64,000 bases of DNA from Luteimonas endophytica (GTDB lineage: Bacteria; Pseudomonadota; Gammaproteobacteria; Xanthomonadales; Xanthomonadaceae): NCBI RefSeq assembly GCF_029887875.1, contig NZ_JARXRM010000028.1:1-64000 (forward strand). Reading direction: 5' to 3'. Below the pieces are notes generated by a model. That model did no database searches. It was not told the origin of the DNA and worked only from the letters and a program-made list of their open reading frames with translations. A program made the position numbers and the translations under genes. Below, in pieces: positions 18,496-28,225 of this stretch (position 1 is the stretch's first letter; each line of letters opens with the position of its first letter).

Positions 18496-18604
18496 CGTAG
18501 GAGCGTGCCATGCACGCGAAGGCCGGCGCTGCCGGTCGCGCCCGTGACCGCCGCCAACCCGGCGAACTCACCCGCGGCCCTCGCGGCCACGGGCCGCTCC
18601 CACG
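18496..18604. repeat. REP-like hairpin pair (GTAG type), copy cluster 2
   Basis: Unit one (18496-18524, plus) reads CGTAGGAGCG with stem GCGTGC-CAT-GCACGC. Unit two (18576-18604, minus) reads CGTGGGAGCG with stem GCGGCC-CGT-GGCCGC. Stem differences between units are matched on both arms, so the hairpin is conserved while its sequence drifts. The two units face each other, as in BIME-type REP pairs. The remaining bases between the tRNA and the autotransporter gene hold no gene. Confidence 0.75.
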
Positions 18605-18694
18605 GGATTCGCCAAGCCGTCGATCTCGGCATGGCCGGCATGCACCGGCCTTCCGCGCCGCCGCCGGCGCGGAAGGGCCATGCGTCCCGACCCG

Positions 18695-20524
18695 TCAGAA
18701 ACCCTTGCCGAAGGTGACGTGCACGGTGGAGTTGCTGCTGTCGGCGTGGGAGAGCGTGGTGCTCAGGCCGAAACCGGCATCCAGGCCCAGCAGCGTGGTG
18801 CGCGCGCCCAGCGCCACGGTGGCGTAGCTGTCGTCGTAGACCATGCCGGGCACCGCGTACCAGTCGCTGCCGGCGATCGACTGCGAGCGGGCGAAGACCT
18901 CGTCCGGCGCGTCCTCGAACTCGCGGTCCCAGGTCAGCCGCGCGTACGGGCGCAGATGGCCCTCGGCCACCGCCAGCTGCCAGCCCACGCTGCCGACCAG
19001 CGAGTCGAAGGTCTGGTCCGGATATGCCAGCGAGGTCGACAGCTCCGGATCGCTCTCGGCAAAGCCGTCGATGTCGATCTGCTGCGAGACCAGCCCCAGC
19101 ACCGGCCCGTGGCGCAGGTTGCCGTGGCGGAATTCCCAGCCGCCGTTGAGCGCGACGGTGAGGTTCTCGCCGTCGGCCGAACCGCGATGGGTGCGCAACG
19201 CCGGGCCCAGCCAGACGTCGCGGTCGCTGTCGATGTCCAGCTGCGTCCAGCTCAGCTGGCCGTTGACCCAGCCGCCGCCGTCGCCGTACCAGCCGGCGAA
19301 GCCGCCCAGGGTGATGTCCGAATGCTCGAACTCGCCGCGGCGAAGGCCCCAGTCCTGGCGGGTGACGCCGTAGCCGCCGAACGCGCCGAATACCAGGTTG
19401 CCGCGGGTCCAGTCGACGCCGCCGGTCAGCGCCGGGGCTAGTCCGTCGTAGGCGTCGGCGTCGTGATAGCGCTGGTAGTCGCCGCGCAGGTCGACCCACC
19501 AGTTGGCGCCGTCGCCCTGCGGGCGGCCGTCCAGGTGCCAGGCCACCCGGTCGGCGCGGGCGCGCCCGACCACCGCCGCGGACTGCGGCAGCGCCGCGAT
19601 CTGCACCGGTGCCTCCAACACAGAGAGCGCCAGGTCCGCCATCACCGCGTGGCCGGCGTCGGTAGGGTGCACGCCGTCGGCGAACAGGTAGGTCTTCGGC
19701 GCGTCGGGGTTGGTATAGGAGGACGGGTTGCAGGTCAGCGACTGCGAGACGATCTGCGGCTCGCAGGCGGTGCCGGTGACGTTGGCGAAGCCGTACAGGC
19801 CCGGCTCGGCGACGACCTCCTGCAGGAAGCTGAAGGTGTCCAGCGGGATCACCCGCAGCCCGGCGCCGGCGATGCCGCCGAACAGCGCGTCGTTGTAGGC
19901 GGTGGCCAGCGCCGTCAGCTGCGCCTGCGCCGCCGGGCCCTGGGCGCGCGCCGCCGGGGTGATGCCCACGTCCGGCAGGGTCGGCACCAGGATGTAGCGC
20001 GCCCCGGCCTGCTGCAGCGCGCCGACCAGGCCGATCTGGCCGGTCACCGCGGTTCCCAGGGTCTCCTCCACCGGCGCGCCCGCGGCGATCGCGAAGATGT
20101 CGTTGGCACCGGCCCAGATCGTGTACAGGGCATCGGGATCGGCGCTGCCGCCGGTCGACGCCAGGTAGCGGCCGACCTGCGAGGTCACCGAGGGCGTCGG
20201 CCCCAGGGCCCCGGTGCGGTCGCCGACCACCCAGGCGCCGCCGACCGCGTAGTTGTCGCCGTCCTGGCCATTGCCGTTGGCGGAGGCGTCGGTGCCGTAG
20301 TGATCGGCCACGAACTGCGCCCAGACCCAGCCGGGGTTGGTGGTGAACTGCCCGGCCACCGCCTGCGCCTCTGGCGGCAGCAACGGCCGGAAGAAGCCGG
20401 CATCGGTGAGGCTGTCGCCGAAGAAGATGGTGCGCGAGAAGCGTGAATCGTCGGCAGCGGCCGGCGCCGCGGCGGCGGCCAGCGCGACGGCCAGGGCGGC
20501 GGGAGCGAGTCGGGACAGGGGCAT
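18695..20524 (-). CDS. GDSL esterase autotransporter (EstA-like)
   Basis: The 609-residue protein is a self-exported surface lipase or esterase. A signal peptide (about 25 residues, ending APAAA) leads into an SGNH/GDSL hydrolase: IFFGDSLTDAG holds the catalytic Ser, WAGANDIF the oxyanion Asn, and DGVHPTDAGH the Asp-His pair. From about residue 330 a 12-strand autotransporter barrel follows and ends in terminal Phe (HVTFGKGF). ATG 20524 is chosen over a longer upstream frame because GGAGG lies five bases before it and a clean signal peptide begins there. It is divergent from thiS. The family relates to Pseudomonas EstA, which acts on short esters and affects rhamnolipid and motility; this role is not shown here. 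Confidence 0.94.
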   Translation of the reverse strand: MPLSRLAPAALAVALAAAAAPAAADDSRFSRTIFFGDSLTDAGFFRPLLPPEAQAVAGQFTTNPGWVWAQFVADHYGTDASANGNGQDGDNYAVGGAWVVGDRTGALGPTPSVTSQVGRYLASTGGSADPDALYTIWAGANDIFAIAAGAPVEETLGTAVTGQIGLVGALQQAGARYILVPTLPDVGITPAARAQGPAAQAQLTALATAYNDALFGGIAGAGLRVIPLDTFSFLQEVVAEPGLYGFANVTGTACEPQIVSQSLTCNPSSYTNPDAPKTYLFADGVHPTDAGHAVMADLALSVLEAPVQIAALPQSAAVVGRARADRVAWHLDGRPQGDGANWWVDLRGDYQRYHDADAYDGLAPALTGGVDWTRGNLVFGAFGGYGVTRQDWGLRRGEFEHSDITLGGFAGWYGDGGGWVNGQLSWTQLDIDSDRDVWLGPALRTHRGSADGENLTVALNGGWEFRHGNLRHGPVLGLVSQQIDIDGFAESDPELSTSLAYPDQTFDSLVGSVGWQLAVAEGHLRPYARLTWDREFEDAPDEVFARSQSIAGSDWYAVPGMVYDDSYATVALGARTTLLGLDAGFGLSTTLSHADSSNSTVHVTFGKGF

Positions 20525-20684
20525 TGATTCCTCCAGAATCGTGCGGACGGGGGCCGCCCGCGCATGACATACGGCGGCGGATGGTGGCGCATCGTTCCAT
20601 GATCGCGACGGGCGCTCAAGCCGCACCGCGTCATGGCCCCCTTCGCGGCATGCATCCGCGCGCCGCAGCGGCGACAATGGGCGC

Positions 20685-20885
20685 ATGGACATCATCCTCA
20701 ACGGCGACCCACTCGCCCTGCCGGGCCCCTGCACCATCGCCGAACTTCTGCAGGCCCAGGGGCTGGGTGGCCGGCGTGTGGCGGTCGAGGTCAATGGCGA
20801 GATCGTGCCGCGCGGTCGGCACGAAGCGCACCCGCTGCAGGCCGGCGACCGCGTCGAGATCGTGCACGCGCTCGGCGGCGGCTGA
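20685..20885 (+). CDS. thiS: Sulfur carrier protein ThiS
   Basis: This 66-residue ubiquitin-like protein carries sulfur as a C-terminal thiocarboxylate for thiazole synthesis in thiamine production. It shows the beta-grasp pattern with VAVEVNGEIVPR and the required Gly-Gly tail (HALGGG). Length is normal for ThiS. thiG follows on the same strand after 208 bp, an unusually long gap for this pair. thiF and thiE are not in the window. Confidence 0.93.
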   Translation: MDIILNGDPLALPGPCTIAELLQAQGLGGRRVAVEVNGEIVPRGRHEAHPLQAGDRVEIVHALGGG

Positions 20886-21093
20886 CGCGGACAGGACCGG
20901 CAGCAGGTCCGGTCGCGGCTGCCCGCCGGAGGGTCGCGACGCCGACCCTTGACAATGGACGTGGACCGGATCGCCGACCAGCAGTCGCCGGCCGCCATCG
21001 GCGTCGCGTCCACACCGAGCCCCTGGCGTCCCCATCGCCGTCGCTCGCGCGCACGCCCTACCGGAGAAGCGTGCGAAGCGCCATAATCCGGGC

Positions 21094-21906
21094 ATGACCG
21101 CTTTCACTCCCTCCGACGATCCGCTGGTCGTCGCCGGAAAGAGCTATCGTTCGCGGCTGCTCACCGGCACCGGCAAGTTCAGGGACCTGGACGAGACCGC
21201 ACGGGCGACCGCGGCGGCGGGCGCCGAGATCGTCACCGTGGCGATCCGCCGCACCCCGTTCTTCAACAACGCGGTCGGCCAGAACTCCGGCGAACCCAGC
21301 CTGCTGGATGTGCTGCCGCCGGACCGCTACACGATCCTGCCCAACACCGCCGGCTGCTACACCGCCGAGGACGCGGTACGCACCTGCCGGCTGGCGCGCG
21401 AGCTGCTCGATGGCCACAACCTGACCAAGCTCGAGGTGCTGGGCGACGAGAAGACGCTGTTTCCCGACGTGGTGCAGACGCTGAAGGCCGCAGAACAGCT
21501 CGTCGCCGACGGGTTCGAGGTGATGGTCTACACCAGCGACGACCCGATCCTGGCGCGGCGCCTGGAGCAGATCGGCTGCGTGGCGGTGATGCCGCTGGCG
21601 GCGCCGATCGGCTCCGGCCTGGGGATCCAGAACCGCTACAACCTGCTCGAAATCGTCGAGAACGCCGGCGTACCGATCATCGTCGATGCCGGGGTGGGCA
21701 CCGCTTCGGACGCCGCGATCGCCATGGAGCTTGGCTGCGACGGGGTGCTGATGAACACCGCGATCGCCGGGGCCAGGGATCCGGTGCGGATGGCGCGGGC
21801 GATGGCCCTGGCGGTCGAGGCCGGCCGCGAGGCCTTCCTCGCGGGCCGCATTCCCCGCAAGCGCTACGCCAGCGCCTCCAGCCCGGTCGACGGCCTGATC
21901 GGCTGA
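21094..21906 (+). CDS. thiG: Thiazole synthase ThiG
   Basis: The 270-residue TIM-barrel enzyme joins 1-deoxyxylulose 5-phosphate, dehydroglycine and ThiS-borne sulfur into the thiamine thiazole. Family blocks are complete: [10 protein letters not shown] near the start, [23 protein letters not shown], the Schiff-base Lys region [17 protein letters not shown], and the phosphate-binding end [20 protein letters not shown] and [15 protein letters not shown]. It lies between thiS and trmB, an order common in xanthomonads. No THI-box riboswitch is seen before thiS or thiG. Confidence 0.97.
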   Translation: MTAFTPSDDPLVVAGKSYRSRLLTGTGKFRDLDETARATAAAGAEIVTVAIRRTPFFNNAVGQNSGEPSLLDVLPPDRYTILPNTAGCYTAEDAVRTCRLARELLDGHNLTKLEVLGDEKTLFPDVVQTLKAAEQLVADGFEVMVYTSDDPILARRLEQIGCVAVMPLAAPIGSGLGIQNRYNLLEIVENAGVPIIVDAGVGTASDAAIAMELGCDGVLMNTAIAGARDPVRMARAMALAVEAGREAFLAGRIPRKRYASASSPVDGLIG

Positions 21907-21991
21907 TGCAGGCGACCGCCTCGCCGCCGTTCTTCGCGAGCGCGTCGCGACTTCCGTCGCTCCCCCACCCCGCGGCCCGGCGGGCGGCAGC

Positions 21992-22729
21992 GTGAGCGAG
22001 TCCGGGCGCGACAAGCCGTTCACGGTCGAACCGGGCCGGCGCCGGGTGCGCAGCTTCGTCCTGCGCCAGGGACGCTTCAGCGAAGCGCAGCAGCGCGCGT
22101 TCGCCCAGCTCTGGCCGCGCTTCGGCCTCGACTACCGCCCGGCCGCCGAGCGGGCCGGGCCGCGAGACTTCGACGCCGCCTTCGGCCGCTGCGCGCCGCG
22201 CGTGCTCGAAATCGGCTTCGGCAACGGCGAGGCGCTGCGCTATGCGGCGGCCCAGGACTCCGACCGCGACTACATCGGCATCGAGGTGCATGCCCCGGGC
22301 GTCGGCCGGCTGCTGAACGCCCTGGCCGCGGACGGCAGCGACCACGTGCGCATCTACCACCACGATGCCGTGGAGGTGCTCGAGGGTGAGATCGCCGAGG
22401 GTTCGCTCGACGAGATCCGCATCTACTTTCCCGACCCCTGGCACAAGAAGCGCCACAACAAGCGCCGCCTGATCCAGCCGGCGTTCGCCGAGCTGCTGGT
22501 GCGCAAGCTGGCCGTCGGCGGGCGCTTGCACCTCGCCACCGATTGGCAGGACTATGCCGAGCAGATGTGGGACGTGCTCGACGCCACCGACGGATTCCGG
22601 AACAGCGCCGGCCCGCGCGGCCACGTGCCGCGGCCGCCCTGGCGTCCGCAGACCCACTTCGAGAGCCGCGGCCAGCGCCTCGGCCACGGGGTCTGGGACC
22701 TGCTCTACGACCGGGTCGCGGATCGGTGA
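21992..22729 (+). CDS. trmB: tRNA (guanine-N7-)-methyltransferase
   Basis: The 245-residue enzyme methylates G46 in the variable loop of tRNAs with S-adenosylmethionine. The SAM-binding motif is [13 protein letters not shown] (about residues 71-83), followed by [12 protein letters not shown], and the family-specific [19 protein letters not shown] and [12 protein letters not shown]. It begins at GTG 21992. The TGA stop (22727-22729) lies inside the first copy of an inverted heptamer repeat. Confidence 0.96.
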   Translation: MSESGRDKPFTVEPGRRRVRSFVLRQGRFSEAQQRAFAQLWPRFGLDYRPAAERAGPRDFDAAFGRCAPRVLEIGFGNGEALRYAAAQDSDRDYIGIEVHAPGVGRLLNALAADGSDHVRIYHHDAVEVLEGEIAEGSLDEIRIYFPDPWHKKRHNKRRLIQPAFAELLVRKLAVGGRLHLATDWQDYAEQMWDVLDATDGFRNSAGPRGHVPRPPWRPQTHFESRGQRLGHGVWDLLYDRVADR

Positions 22730-22940
22730 TTCGTGATTGGTGATTCGAAACAGCGGAATCTGCTCGAAGCACCCGTCGGGCCGAAAGCGCTCCACGACAG
22801 GCGAAGGCTGGCCATCCGCCCGGATTTCCGGGCTTCGCGAAACGGATCCTGGCCTGCCGGATGACGATCCGGGGGCCACCAGCTGACGCTCGGACGCCTG
22901 CAGCCCGCTTTTCCCAATCACGAATCACCAATCACGAATC
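22728..22940. repeat. Inverted heptamer-based repeat between trmB and permease gene
   Basis: A 20-bp sequence, GATTCGTGATTGGTGATTCG (22728-22747), recurs as its perfect reverse complement at 22921-22940. Each arm alternates the heptamers GATTCGT and GATTGGT, and the right arm extends to about 29 bp. The arms enclose 173 bp without a gene. The transcript could form a long hairpin between trmB and the next gene. The element looks like a small non-autonomous intergenic repeat. Confidence 0.75.
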
Positions 22941-22948
22941 CCGGCCCC

Positions 22949-24790
22949 ATGGACACCGCACTCACGCTCACCACGGACATGAAGGTCGTCCTGGCCCTGG
23001 TGAGCCTGACGATGCTGCTGTTCGTGTTCCAGCGCGTGCGTGCCGACCTGGTGGCGCTGGTGGTGCTGGTGGTGCTGGGCCTGACCGGCCAGGTGGCGTC
23101 GGAGGACGTGTTCAACGGCTTCTCCTCCAACGCGGTGATCAGCGTGATCGCCACGATGATCCTGGGCATGGGGCTGGACCGCACCGGCGCGCTCAACCGG
23201 CTGGCCGGATGGCTGCTGCGGCGCGCCCATGGCGTGGAGCAGCGCCTGTTCCTGCTCACCTCCGCCGTGGCCGGGCTCAACTCGTCGTTCATGCAGAACC
23301 CCTCGGTGATGGCGCTATACCTGCCGGTGGCCTCGCGGCTGGCCTCGCGTACCGGCATTCCGCTGTCGCGGCTGCTCCTGCCGATCGGCACCTCGATCGT
23401 GGTCGGCGGCACCCTCACCATGGTCGGCAGTTCGCCGCTGATCCTGCTCAACGACCTGCTGGTGGCGGCCAACGCCAACCTGCCCTCGGGCGTGGCCACG
23501 CTGGAGCCGCTGAACATGTTCGCGCCGCTGCCGATCGGCCTGGCGCTGCTGGCGATGGTGCTGGCGTACTTCCACTTCCTCGGCAACCGCCAGCTGCGCG
23601 ACGGCGACGACAGCAACGTCACCCCGGCGCGCACCCAGAGCTACTTCGCCCGCGCCTACGGCATCGACGGCGACGTGTTCGAGCTCACCGTCACCGCCGA
23701 CAGCCCGCTGGTGGGGATGACCTTCGGCGAGGCCGAGACCCTGCACAACGCCCCGGTGCTGCTGGCGCTGAAGGCCGACGGCGAGGCCAAGCTGGCGCCC
23801 GCCGCCGATTCGCGCATCTGGGTGGGCAGCGTGATCGGCGCGATGGGTACCCGCCGGCAGGTGGGCGACTTCGCGCAGAACCAGTTCCTGCGCCTGAGCA
23901 CGCGGCTGCGCACCTTCGGCGATCTGTTCAATCCCGCCCGCGCAGGCATCTCCGAGGCGGTGGTGCCGCCGACCTCCAAGTTCATCGGCAAGACCGCCAA
24001 CGAGCTGCAGCTGCGGCGCCAGCAGGGCATCCGCCTGCTGGCGATCAACCGCGGCAAGGACGAGGAGGTGATCCGCGAGCAGGTGCGCGACGAGGCGCTG
24101 CGCGCCGGAGACATGCTGGTGTTGCACAGCTTCTGGCAGGCGCTGGGAGAAACCGCCAGGCGCGACCTGGTGGTGGTCACCGACTATCCCAAGGGCGAAC
24201 AGCGCCCGCACAAGTTCAAGATCGCGATGGCGATCTTCGCGGTGACCATCCTGATCGCCCTGTCCTCGCGCATTCCCACCTCGATCGCGCTGATGACCGG
24301 CGTGGTCGGGATGCTGGTGTTCGGGGTGCTGAAGATGGACGAGGCCTACGGCGCCATCAACTGGAAGACGGTGTTCCTGATGGCCTGCCTGATCCCGCTT
24401 GGCTGGGCGATGGACTCCAGTGGCGCCGCCGCCTGGGTCGCGGGGCACAGCATCGAGCAGCTGCCCAGGGGCTTGCCGGTGTGGGTGATCGAAATCGCCG
24501 TGGCGTTCCTGACCACCGCGTTCTCGCTGGTGATCAGCCACGTCGGCGCCACCATCGTGGTGGTGCCGCTGGCGATCAACCTGGCCCTGGCCGCCGGCGG
24601 CGACCCCACCGCCTTCGCCCTGATCGTGGCGCTCTCGGCCTCCAACAACTTCATGACCCAGTCCAACCCGGTCCTGTCGATGATCACCGGCCCGGCCGGC
24701 TACAAGCCCGCCGAGCTGTGGCGCGTCGGCCTGCCGCTGTCGCTGATCTACACCCTCGTGGTGGTGGCGATGGTCAACCTGCTGTTCTGA
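22949..24790 (+). CDS. SLC13-type permease with two RCK_C domains
   Basis: The 613-residue protein combines two blocks of membrane helices (about residues 10-210 and 425-613) with a cytosolic insert holding two RCK_C (TrkA_C) domains (about residues 235-310 and 330-410). The helices include the paired motifs SSPLILLN and SASNNFMTQSNPV, typical of the DASS/SLC13 superfamily. Such proteins import anions such as sulfate, dicarboxylates or phosphate with Na+ or H+. The RCK_C domains probably gate it through a nucleotide or ion signal. Substrate is not determinable here. It follows trmB as in other xanthomonads. A second member lies at 42587-44608. Confidence 0.88.
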   Translation: MDTALTLTTDMKVVLALVSLTMLLFVFQRVRADLVALVVLVVLGLTGQVASEDVFNGFSSNAVISVIATMILGMGLDRTGALNRLAGWLLRRAHGVEQRLFLLTSAVAGLNSSFMQNPSVMALYLPVASRLASRTGIPLSRLLLPIGTSIVVGGTLTMVGSSPLILLNDLLVAANANLPSGVATLEPLNMFAPLPIGLALLAMVLAYFHFLGNRQLRDGDDSNVTPARTQSYFARAYGIDGDVFELTVTADSPLVGMTFGEAETLHNAPVLLALKADGEAKLAPAADSRIWVGSVIGAMGTRRQVGDFAQNQFLRLSTRLRTFGDLFNPARAGISEAVVPPTSKFIGKTANELQLRRQQGIRLLAINRGKDEEVIREQVRDEALRAGDMLVLHSFWQALGETARRDLVVVTDYPKGEQRPHKFKIAMAIFAVTILIALSSRIPTSIALMTGVVGMLVFGVLKMDEAYGAINWKTVFLMACLIPLGWAMDSSGAAAWVAGHSIEQLPRGLPVWVIEIAVAFLTTAFSLVISHVGATIVVVPLAINLALAAGGDPTAFALIVALSASNNFMTQSNPVLSMITGPAGYKPAELWRVGLPLSLIYTLVVVAMVNLLF

Positions 24791-24897
24791 GTTCCGGTCC
24801 CGCGGTGCCGGTGCCGGCGCGCCCGATGCGATAATCGCCGCATCCGCGCCGCCGGTGGCGGCGCGCACGTCTCCCTGCTCCCGCACCCGAGGCACCG

Positions 24898-26565
24898 ATG
24901 TCCGATCCCCGCCACAACCCCTCCCGCACCATCCGCGCCCCGCGCGGCACCGGCCTCAGCTGCCGGTCCTGGCTGACCGAGGCGCCGTTCCGGATGCTCC
25001 AGAACAACCTGGACCCGGACGTGGCCGAGCGCCCGGAGGACCTGGTGGTCTACGGCGGTATCGGCCGCGCCGCGCGCGACTGGGCCTGCTTCGACGCGAT
25101 CCTGGAGACGCTGCGGACCCTGGGCGACGACGAGACCCTGCTGGTGCAGTCGGGCAAGCCGGTCGGCGTGTTCCCCACCCATCCCGATGCGCCGCGGGTC
25201 CTGATCGCCAATTCCAACCTGGTACCGGCCTGGGCCAACTGGGAGCACTTCCACGAGCTCGACCGCAAGGGCCTGATGATGTACGGGCAGATGACCGCCG
25301 GCAGCTGGATCTACATCGGCAGCCAGGGCATCGTCCAGGGCACCTACGAAACCTTCGTCGAGATGGGCCGCCAGCACCATGGCGGCGAACTGGCCGGCAA
25401 GTGGATCCTCACCGCAGGCCTGGGCGGCATGGGCGGCGCGCAGCCACTGGCCGCGAGCCTGGCCGGCGCCTGCAGCCTCACCGTCGAATGCCAGCAGAGC
25501 CGCATCGACTTCCGCATCAAGACCCGCTACGTGGACGAACAGGCCGCCGACCTCGACGAGGCTCTCGCCCTGGTCGACGAGTACACCAGGTCGGGCCGGG
25601 TCAGATCGATCGCGCTGCTCGGCAACGCCGCCGAGGTGCTGCCGGAGCTGGTCCGCCGCGGCGTGCGCCCCGACGCCGTCACCGACCAGACCAGCGCCCA
25701 CGATCCGGTGCACGGCTACCTGCCGGCCGGCTGGACCGTGGAGCAGTGGCTCGCCGCGCAGCAGTCCGACCCGCAGCGGGTGCGCGACGAGGCCAAGCGC
25801 TCCATGCGCCTCCACGTCGAGGCGATGCTCGCGTTCCACCGGCAGGGCGTGCCGACCTTCGACTACGGCAACAACATCCGCCAGATGGCCCGGGACGAGG
25901 GTTGCGCCGACGCCTTCGATTTCCCGGGCTTCGTGCCGGCCTACGTGCGCCCGCTGTTCTGCCGCGGCATCGGCCCGTTCCGCTGGGTGGCGCTGTCGGG
26001 CGACCCGGAGGACATCTACAGGACCGATGCCAAGGTCAAGGAACTGATCCCCGACGACGCGCACCTGCACAACTGGCTCGACATGGCGCGCGAGCGCATC
26101 GCCTTCCAGGGCCTGCCGGCGCGCATCTGCTGGGTGGGTCTGGGCCAGCGCCACAGGCTGGGCCTGGCCTTCAACGAGATGGTCCGCAATGGCGAACTCA
26201 AGGCGCCGGTGGTGATCGGCCGCGACCATCTCGACAGCGGCAGCGTCGCCAGCCCGAACCGCGAGACCGAAGCCATGCAGGACGGCAGCGACGCGGTCAG
26301 CGACTGGCCGTTGCTCAACGCCATGCTCAACGTCGCCGGCGGCGCCACCTGGGTCTCGCTGCACCACGGCGGCGGCGTGGGCATGGGCTACAGCCAGCAC
26401 TCGGGCATGGTGGTCGTCTGCGACGGCAGCGCCGAGGCCGACCGGCGCATCGCCAGGGTGTTGTGGAACGACCCGGGCAGTGGAGTGATGCGGCACGCGG
26501 ATGCCGGTTACGGGATCGCGAAGGACTGCGCGCGGGAGCAGGGATTGAAACTGCCGATGGCGTAG
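24898..26565 (+). CDS. hutU: Urocanate hydratase
   Basis: The 555-residue enzyme hydrates urocanate to imidazolone propionate, the second step of histidine breakdown, with tightly bound NAD+. Family hallmarks include [47 protein letters not shown] (nucleotide-binding Gly-rich motif) and the C-terminal [13 protein letters not shown]. Length fits the family. Other hut genes (hutH, hutI, hutG) are not next to it, which is unusual; they may lie elsewhere. The gap of 107 bp before it shows no clear operator. Confidence 0.97.
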   Translation: MSDPRHNPSRTIRAPRGTGLSCRSWLTEAPFRMLQNNLDPDVAERPEDLVVYGGIGRAARDWACFDAILETLRTLGDDETLLVQSGKPVGVFPTHPDAPRVLIANSNLVPAWANWEHFHELDRKGLMMYGQMTAGSWIYIGSQGIVQGTYETFVEMGRQHHGGELAGKWILTAGLGGMGGAQPLAASLAGACSLTVECQQSRIDFRIKTRYVDEQAADLDEALALVDEYTRSGRVRSIALLGNAAEVLPELVRRGVRPDAVTDQTSAHDPVHGYLPAGWTVEQWLAAQQSDPQRVRDEAKRSMRLHVEAMLAFHRQGVPTFDYGNNIRQMARDEGCADAFDFPGFVPAYVRPLFCRGIGPFRWVALSGDPEDIYRTDAKVKELIPDDAHLHNWLDMARERIAFQGLPARICWVGLGQRHRLGLAFNEMVRNGELKAPVVIGRDHLDSGSVASPNRETEAMQDGSDAVSDWPLLNAMLNVAGGATWVSLHHGGGVGMGYSQHSGMVVVCDGSAEADRRIARVLWNDPGSGVMRHADAGYGIAKDCAREQGLKLPMA

Positions 26566-26672
26566 CCGCTTCACTGCTGCGCGTTGCGGCGGATGCATGC
26601 CCGGAGAGGGGCAGGCAGCACGCGCCTTCCGGCACGGCATCCGATCCGCCCTGGACTCCGAAGAGGACCCCC

Positions 26673-27833
26673 ATGCTCGCCACGCTCGCCGTCGCCCACT
26701 ACCGCTCGCTGCACGAGCTCGTCGTGCCGATGGCGCGGCTGAACCTGGTCACCGGCGCCAACGGCAGCGGCAAGTCCAGCCTGTATCGCGCGCTGCGCCT
26801 GCTTGCCGAGACCGCCCAGGGCGGCGTGGTCCCGGCGCTCGCGCGCGAAGGCGGCCTGGGGTCCACGCTGTGGGCCGGGCCCGAAACGCTCAGCGGCCCC
26901 ATGCGGCGGGGGGAGGCGCCGGTCGAGGGAAGCCTGCGCCGGAAACCGGTCTCGCTCAAGCTGGGTTTCGCCGGCGACGACTTCGGCTATGCCATCGACC
27001 TGGGACTGCCGACCCCCTCGCAGTCGCTGTTCTCGCGCGACCCGGAAGTGAAGCGCGAAGCGATCTGGAGCGGCCCGTTCCTGCGCCAGGGCAATCTGCT
27101 GGTCGACCGCCGCGGCCCACTGGCGCGGGTGCGGGACGGCAGGGGCTGGCGGGTCGCCGGCGAACACCTTGGCGCGTTCGAGAGCCTGTTCGCCCAGCTT
27201 TCCGATCCGCGCAACGCTCCGGAGGTGCTGCAGTTGCGCGAGACGATCCGCGGCTGGCGCTTCTACGACCACTTCCGCGCCGATGCCGACGCACCGGCGC
27301 GGCTGCCGCAACTGGGCACGCGCACCCCGGTGCTCAGCCACGACGGCCACGACCTCGCCGCGGCCTGGGCGACGATCCGCGAGATCGGCGATCCGGCGGC
27401 GCTGGATGCCGCCGTGGCCGACGCGTTCCCCGGCGCCCGCGTCGAAGTCCTCGTCGAGGGCGGACGCTTCTCGCTCCAGTTCGGCCAGCACGGCCTGCTG
27501 CGGCCGCTGTCGGCCGCGGAACTCTCCGACGGCACCCTGCGCTACCTGCTGTGGATCGCCGCCCTGCTCACCCCGCGGCCGCCGCCGCTGATGGTGCTCA
27601 ACGAACCGGAGACCAGCCTGCACCCCGACCTGCTGGCGGCGCTGGCGCGCCTGATCGCCCAGGCGTCGCAGCGCACCCAGGTGTGGGTGGTGTCGCACGC
27701 CAGCCGGCTGATCGCCGCGCTGGAGCAGACGCCCGGCTGCAATTCGGTCCGGCTGGTCAAGCGCGACAGCCAGACCACGATCGAGGGCCAGGGCATCCTG
27801 GACGCTCCGGCCTGGCACTGGCCGGACCGGTAG
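26673..27833 (+). CDS. AAA-family ATPase (AAA_21/OLD-like)
   Basis: The 386-residue protein has an SMC/RecF-type split ATPase fold. Walker A is TGANGSGKSS (about residues 27-36), the signature-like region is LSAAELSDGTLRYLLW, and Walker B is LMVLNEPETSLHPD, followed by the switch segment VVSHASRL. There is no C-terminal TOPRIM nuclease domain, so it is not a full OLD nuclease. ATG 26673 follows AGAGGA. Stand-alone ATPases of this group occur in housekeeping and in phage-defence contexts. The only likely operon partner is the small gene 49 bp downstream. Confidence 0.83.
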   Translation: MLATLAVAHYRSLHELVVPMARLNLVTGANGSGKSSLYRALRLLAETAQGGVVPALAREGGLGSTLWAGPETLSGPMRRGEAPVEGSLRRKPVSLKLGFAGDDFGYAIDLGLPTPSQSLFSRDPEVKREAIWSGPFLRQGNLLVDRRGPLARVRDGRGWRVAGEHLGAFESLFAQLSDPRNAPEVLQLRETIRGWRFYDHFRADADAPARLPQLGTRTPVLSHDGHDLAAAWATIREIGDPAALDAAVADAFPGARVEVLVEGGRFSLQFGQHGLLRPLSAAELSDGTLRYLLWIAALLTPRPPPLMVLNEPETSLHPDLLAALARLIAQASQRTQVWVVSHASRLIAALEQTPGCNSVRLVKRDSQTTIEGQGILDAPAWHWPDR

Positions 27834-27882
27834 GTCCGGGCTCCCTGGCGCAAGCGTCGCGATACCGGCCTACAATCGGGGC

Positions 27883-28194
27883 ATGGACTACCAGCTGGTC
27901 ATCAAGTTCTGGCGTCCCTCGCTGCCGGACGAGGCGTTTCTTGCCACCATCGAGCAGGAACTGAACCAGGCGCTCGGCGACACCGCCGAGCAGGAAGGGC
28001 ACGACGTCGGCCCCAAGGAGATCAACCTCTTCATGCTCACGGCCGACCCCCGGCACTCGTTCCGTCGCGCGAAGGCCGTTCTGGAACGGCTCGGGGTGAC
28101 GCATGGCGTTTCCGCCGCCTACCGCCTAGTGGGAGGCGCGGAATTCACCTCGTTGTGGCCGCTACGCGCCATGCGCAGGTTCAAGCTTCCCTAG
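27883..28194 (+). CDS. Small conserved-looking hypothetical protein
   Basis: The 103-residue soluble product has alternating strands and helices (MDYQLVIKFWRPSLPDEAF, then FRRAKAVLERLGV and YRLVGGAEFTSLWP). It carries no signal peptide or metal motif. It begins 49 bp after the AAA ATPase gene on the same strand. I do not recognise the family. Its small size and placement would suit either an accessory partner or an unrelated stress protein. Confidence 0.65.
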   Translation: MDYQLVIKFWRPSLPDEAFLATIEQELNQALGDTAEQEGHDVGPKEINLFMLTADPRHSFRRAKAVLERLGVTHGVSAAYRLVGGAEFTSLWPLRAMRRFKLP

Positions 28195-28225
28195 CGCCGG
28201 CAGGCGCTGCCGGCGCAAGCGCCGC

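Noticed and set aside
20886-21093. Promoter or riboswitch in the thiS-thiG gap
   Set aside because: TTGACA at 20949 has no -10 partner at 16-18 bp, and no THI-box motifs are present.
22728-22940. Heptamer array as a CRISPR
   Set aside because: Units are only 7 bp without spacers, and no cas genes are present.
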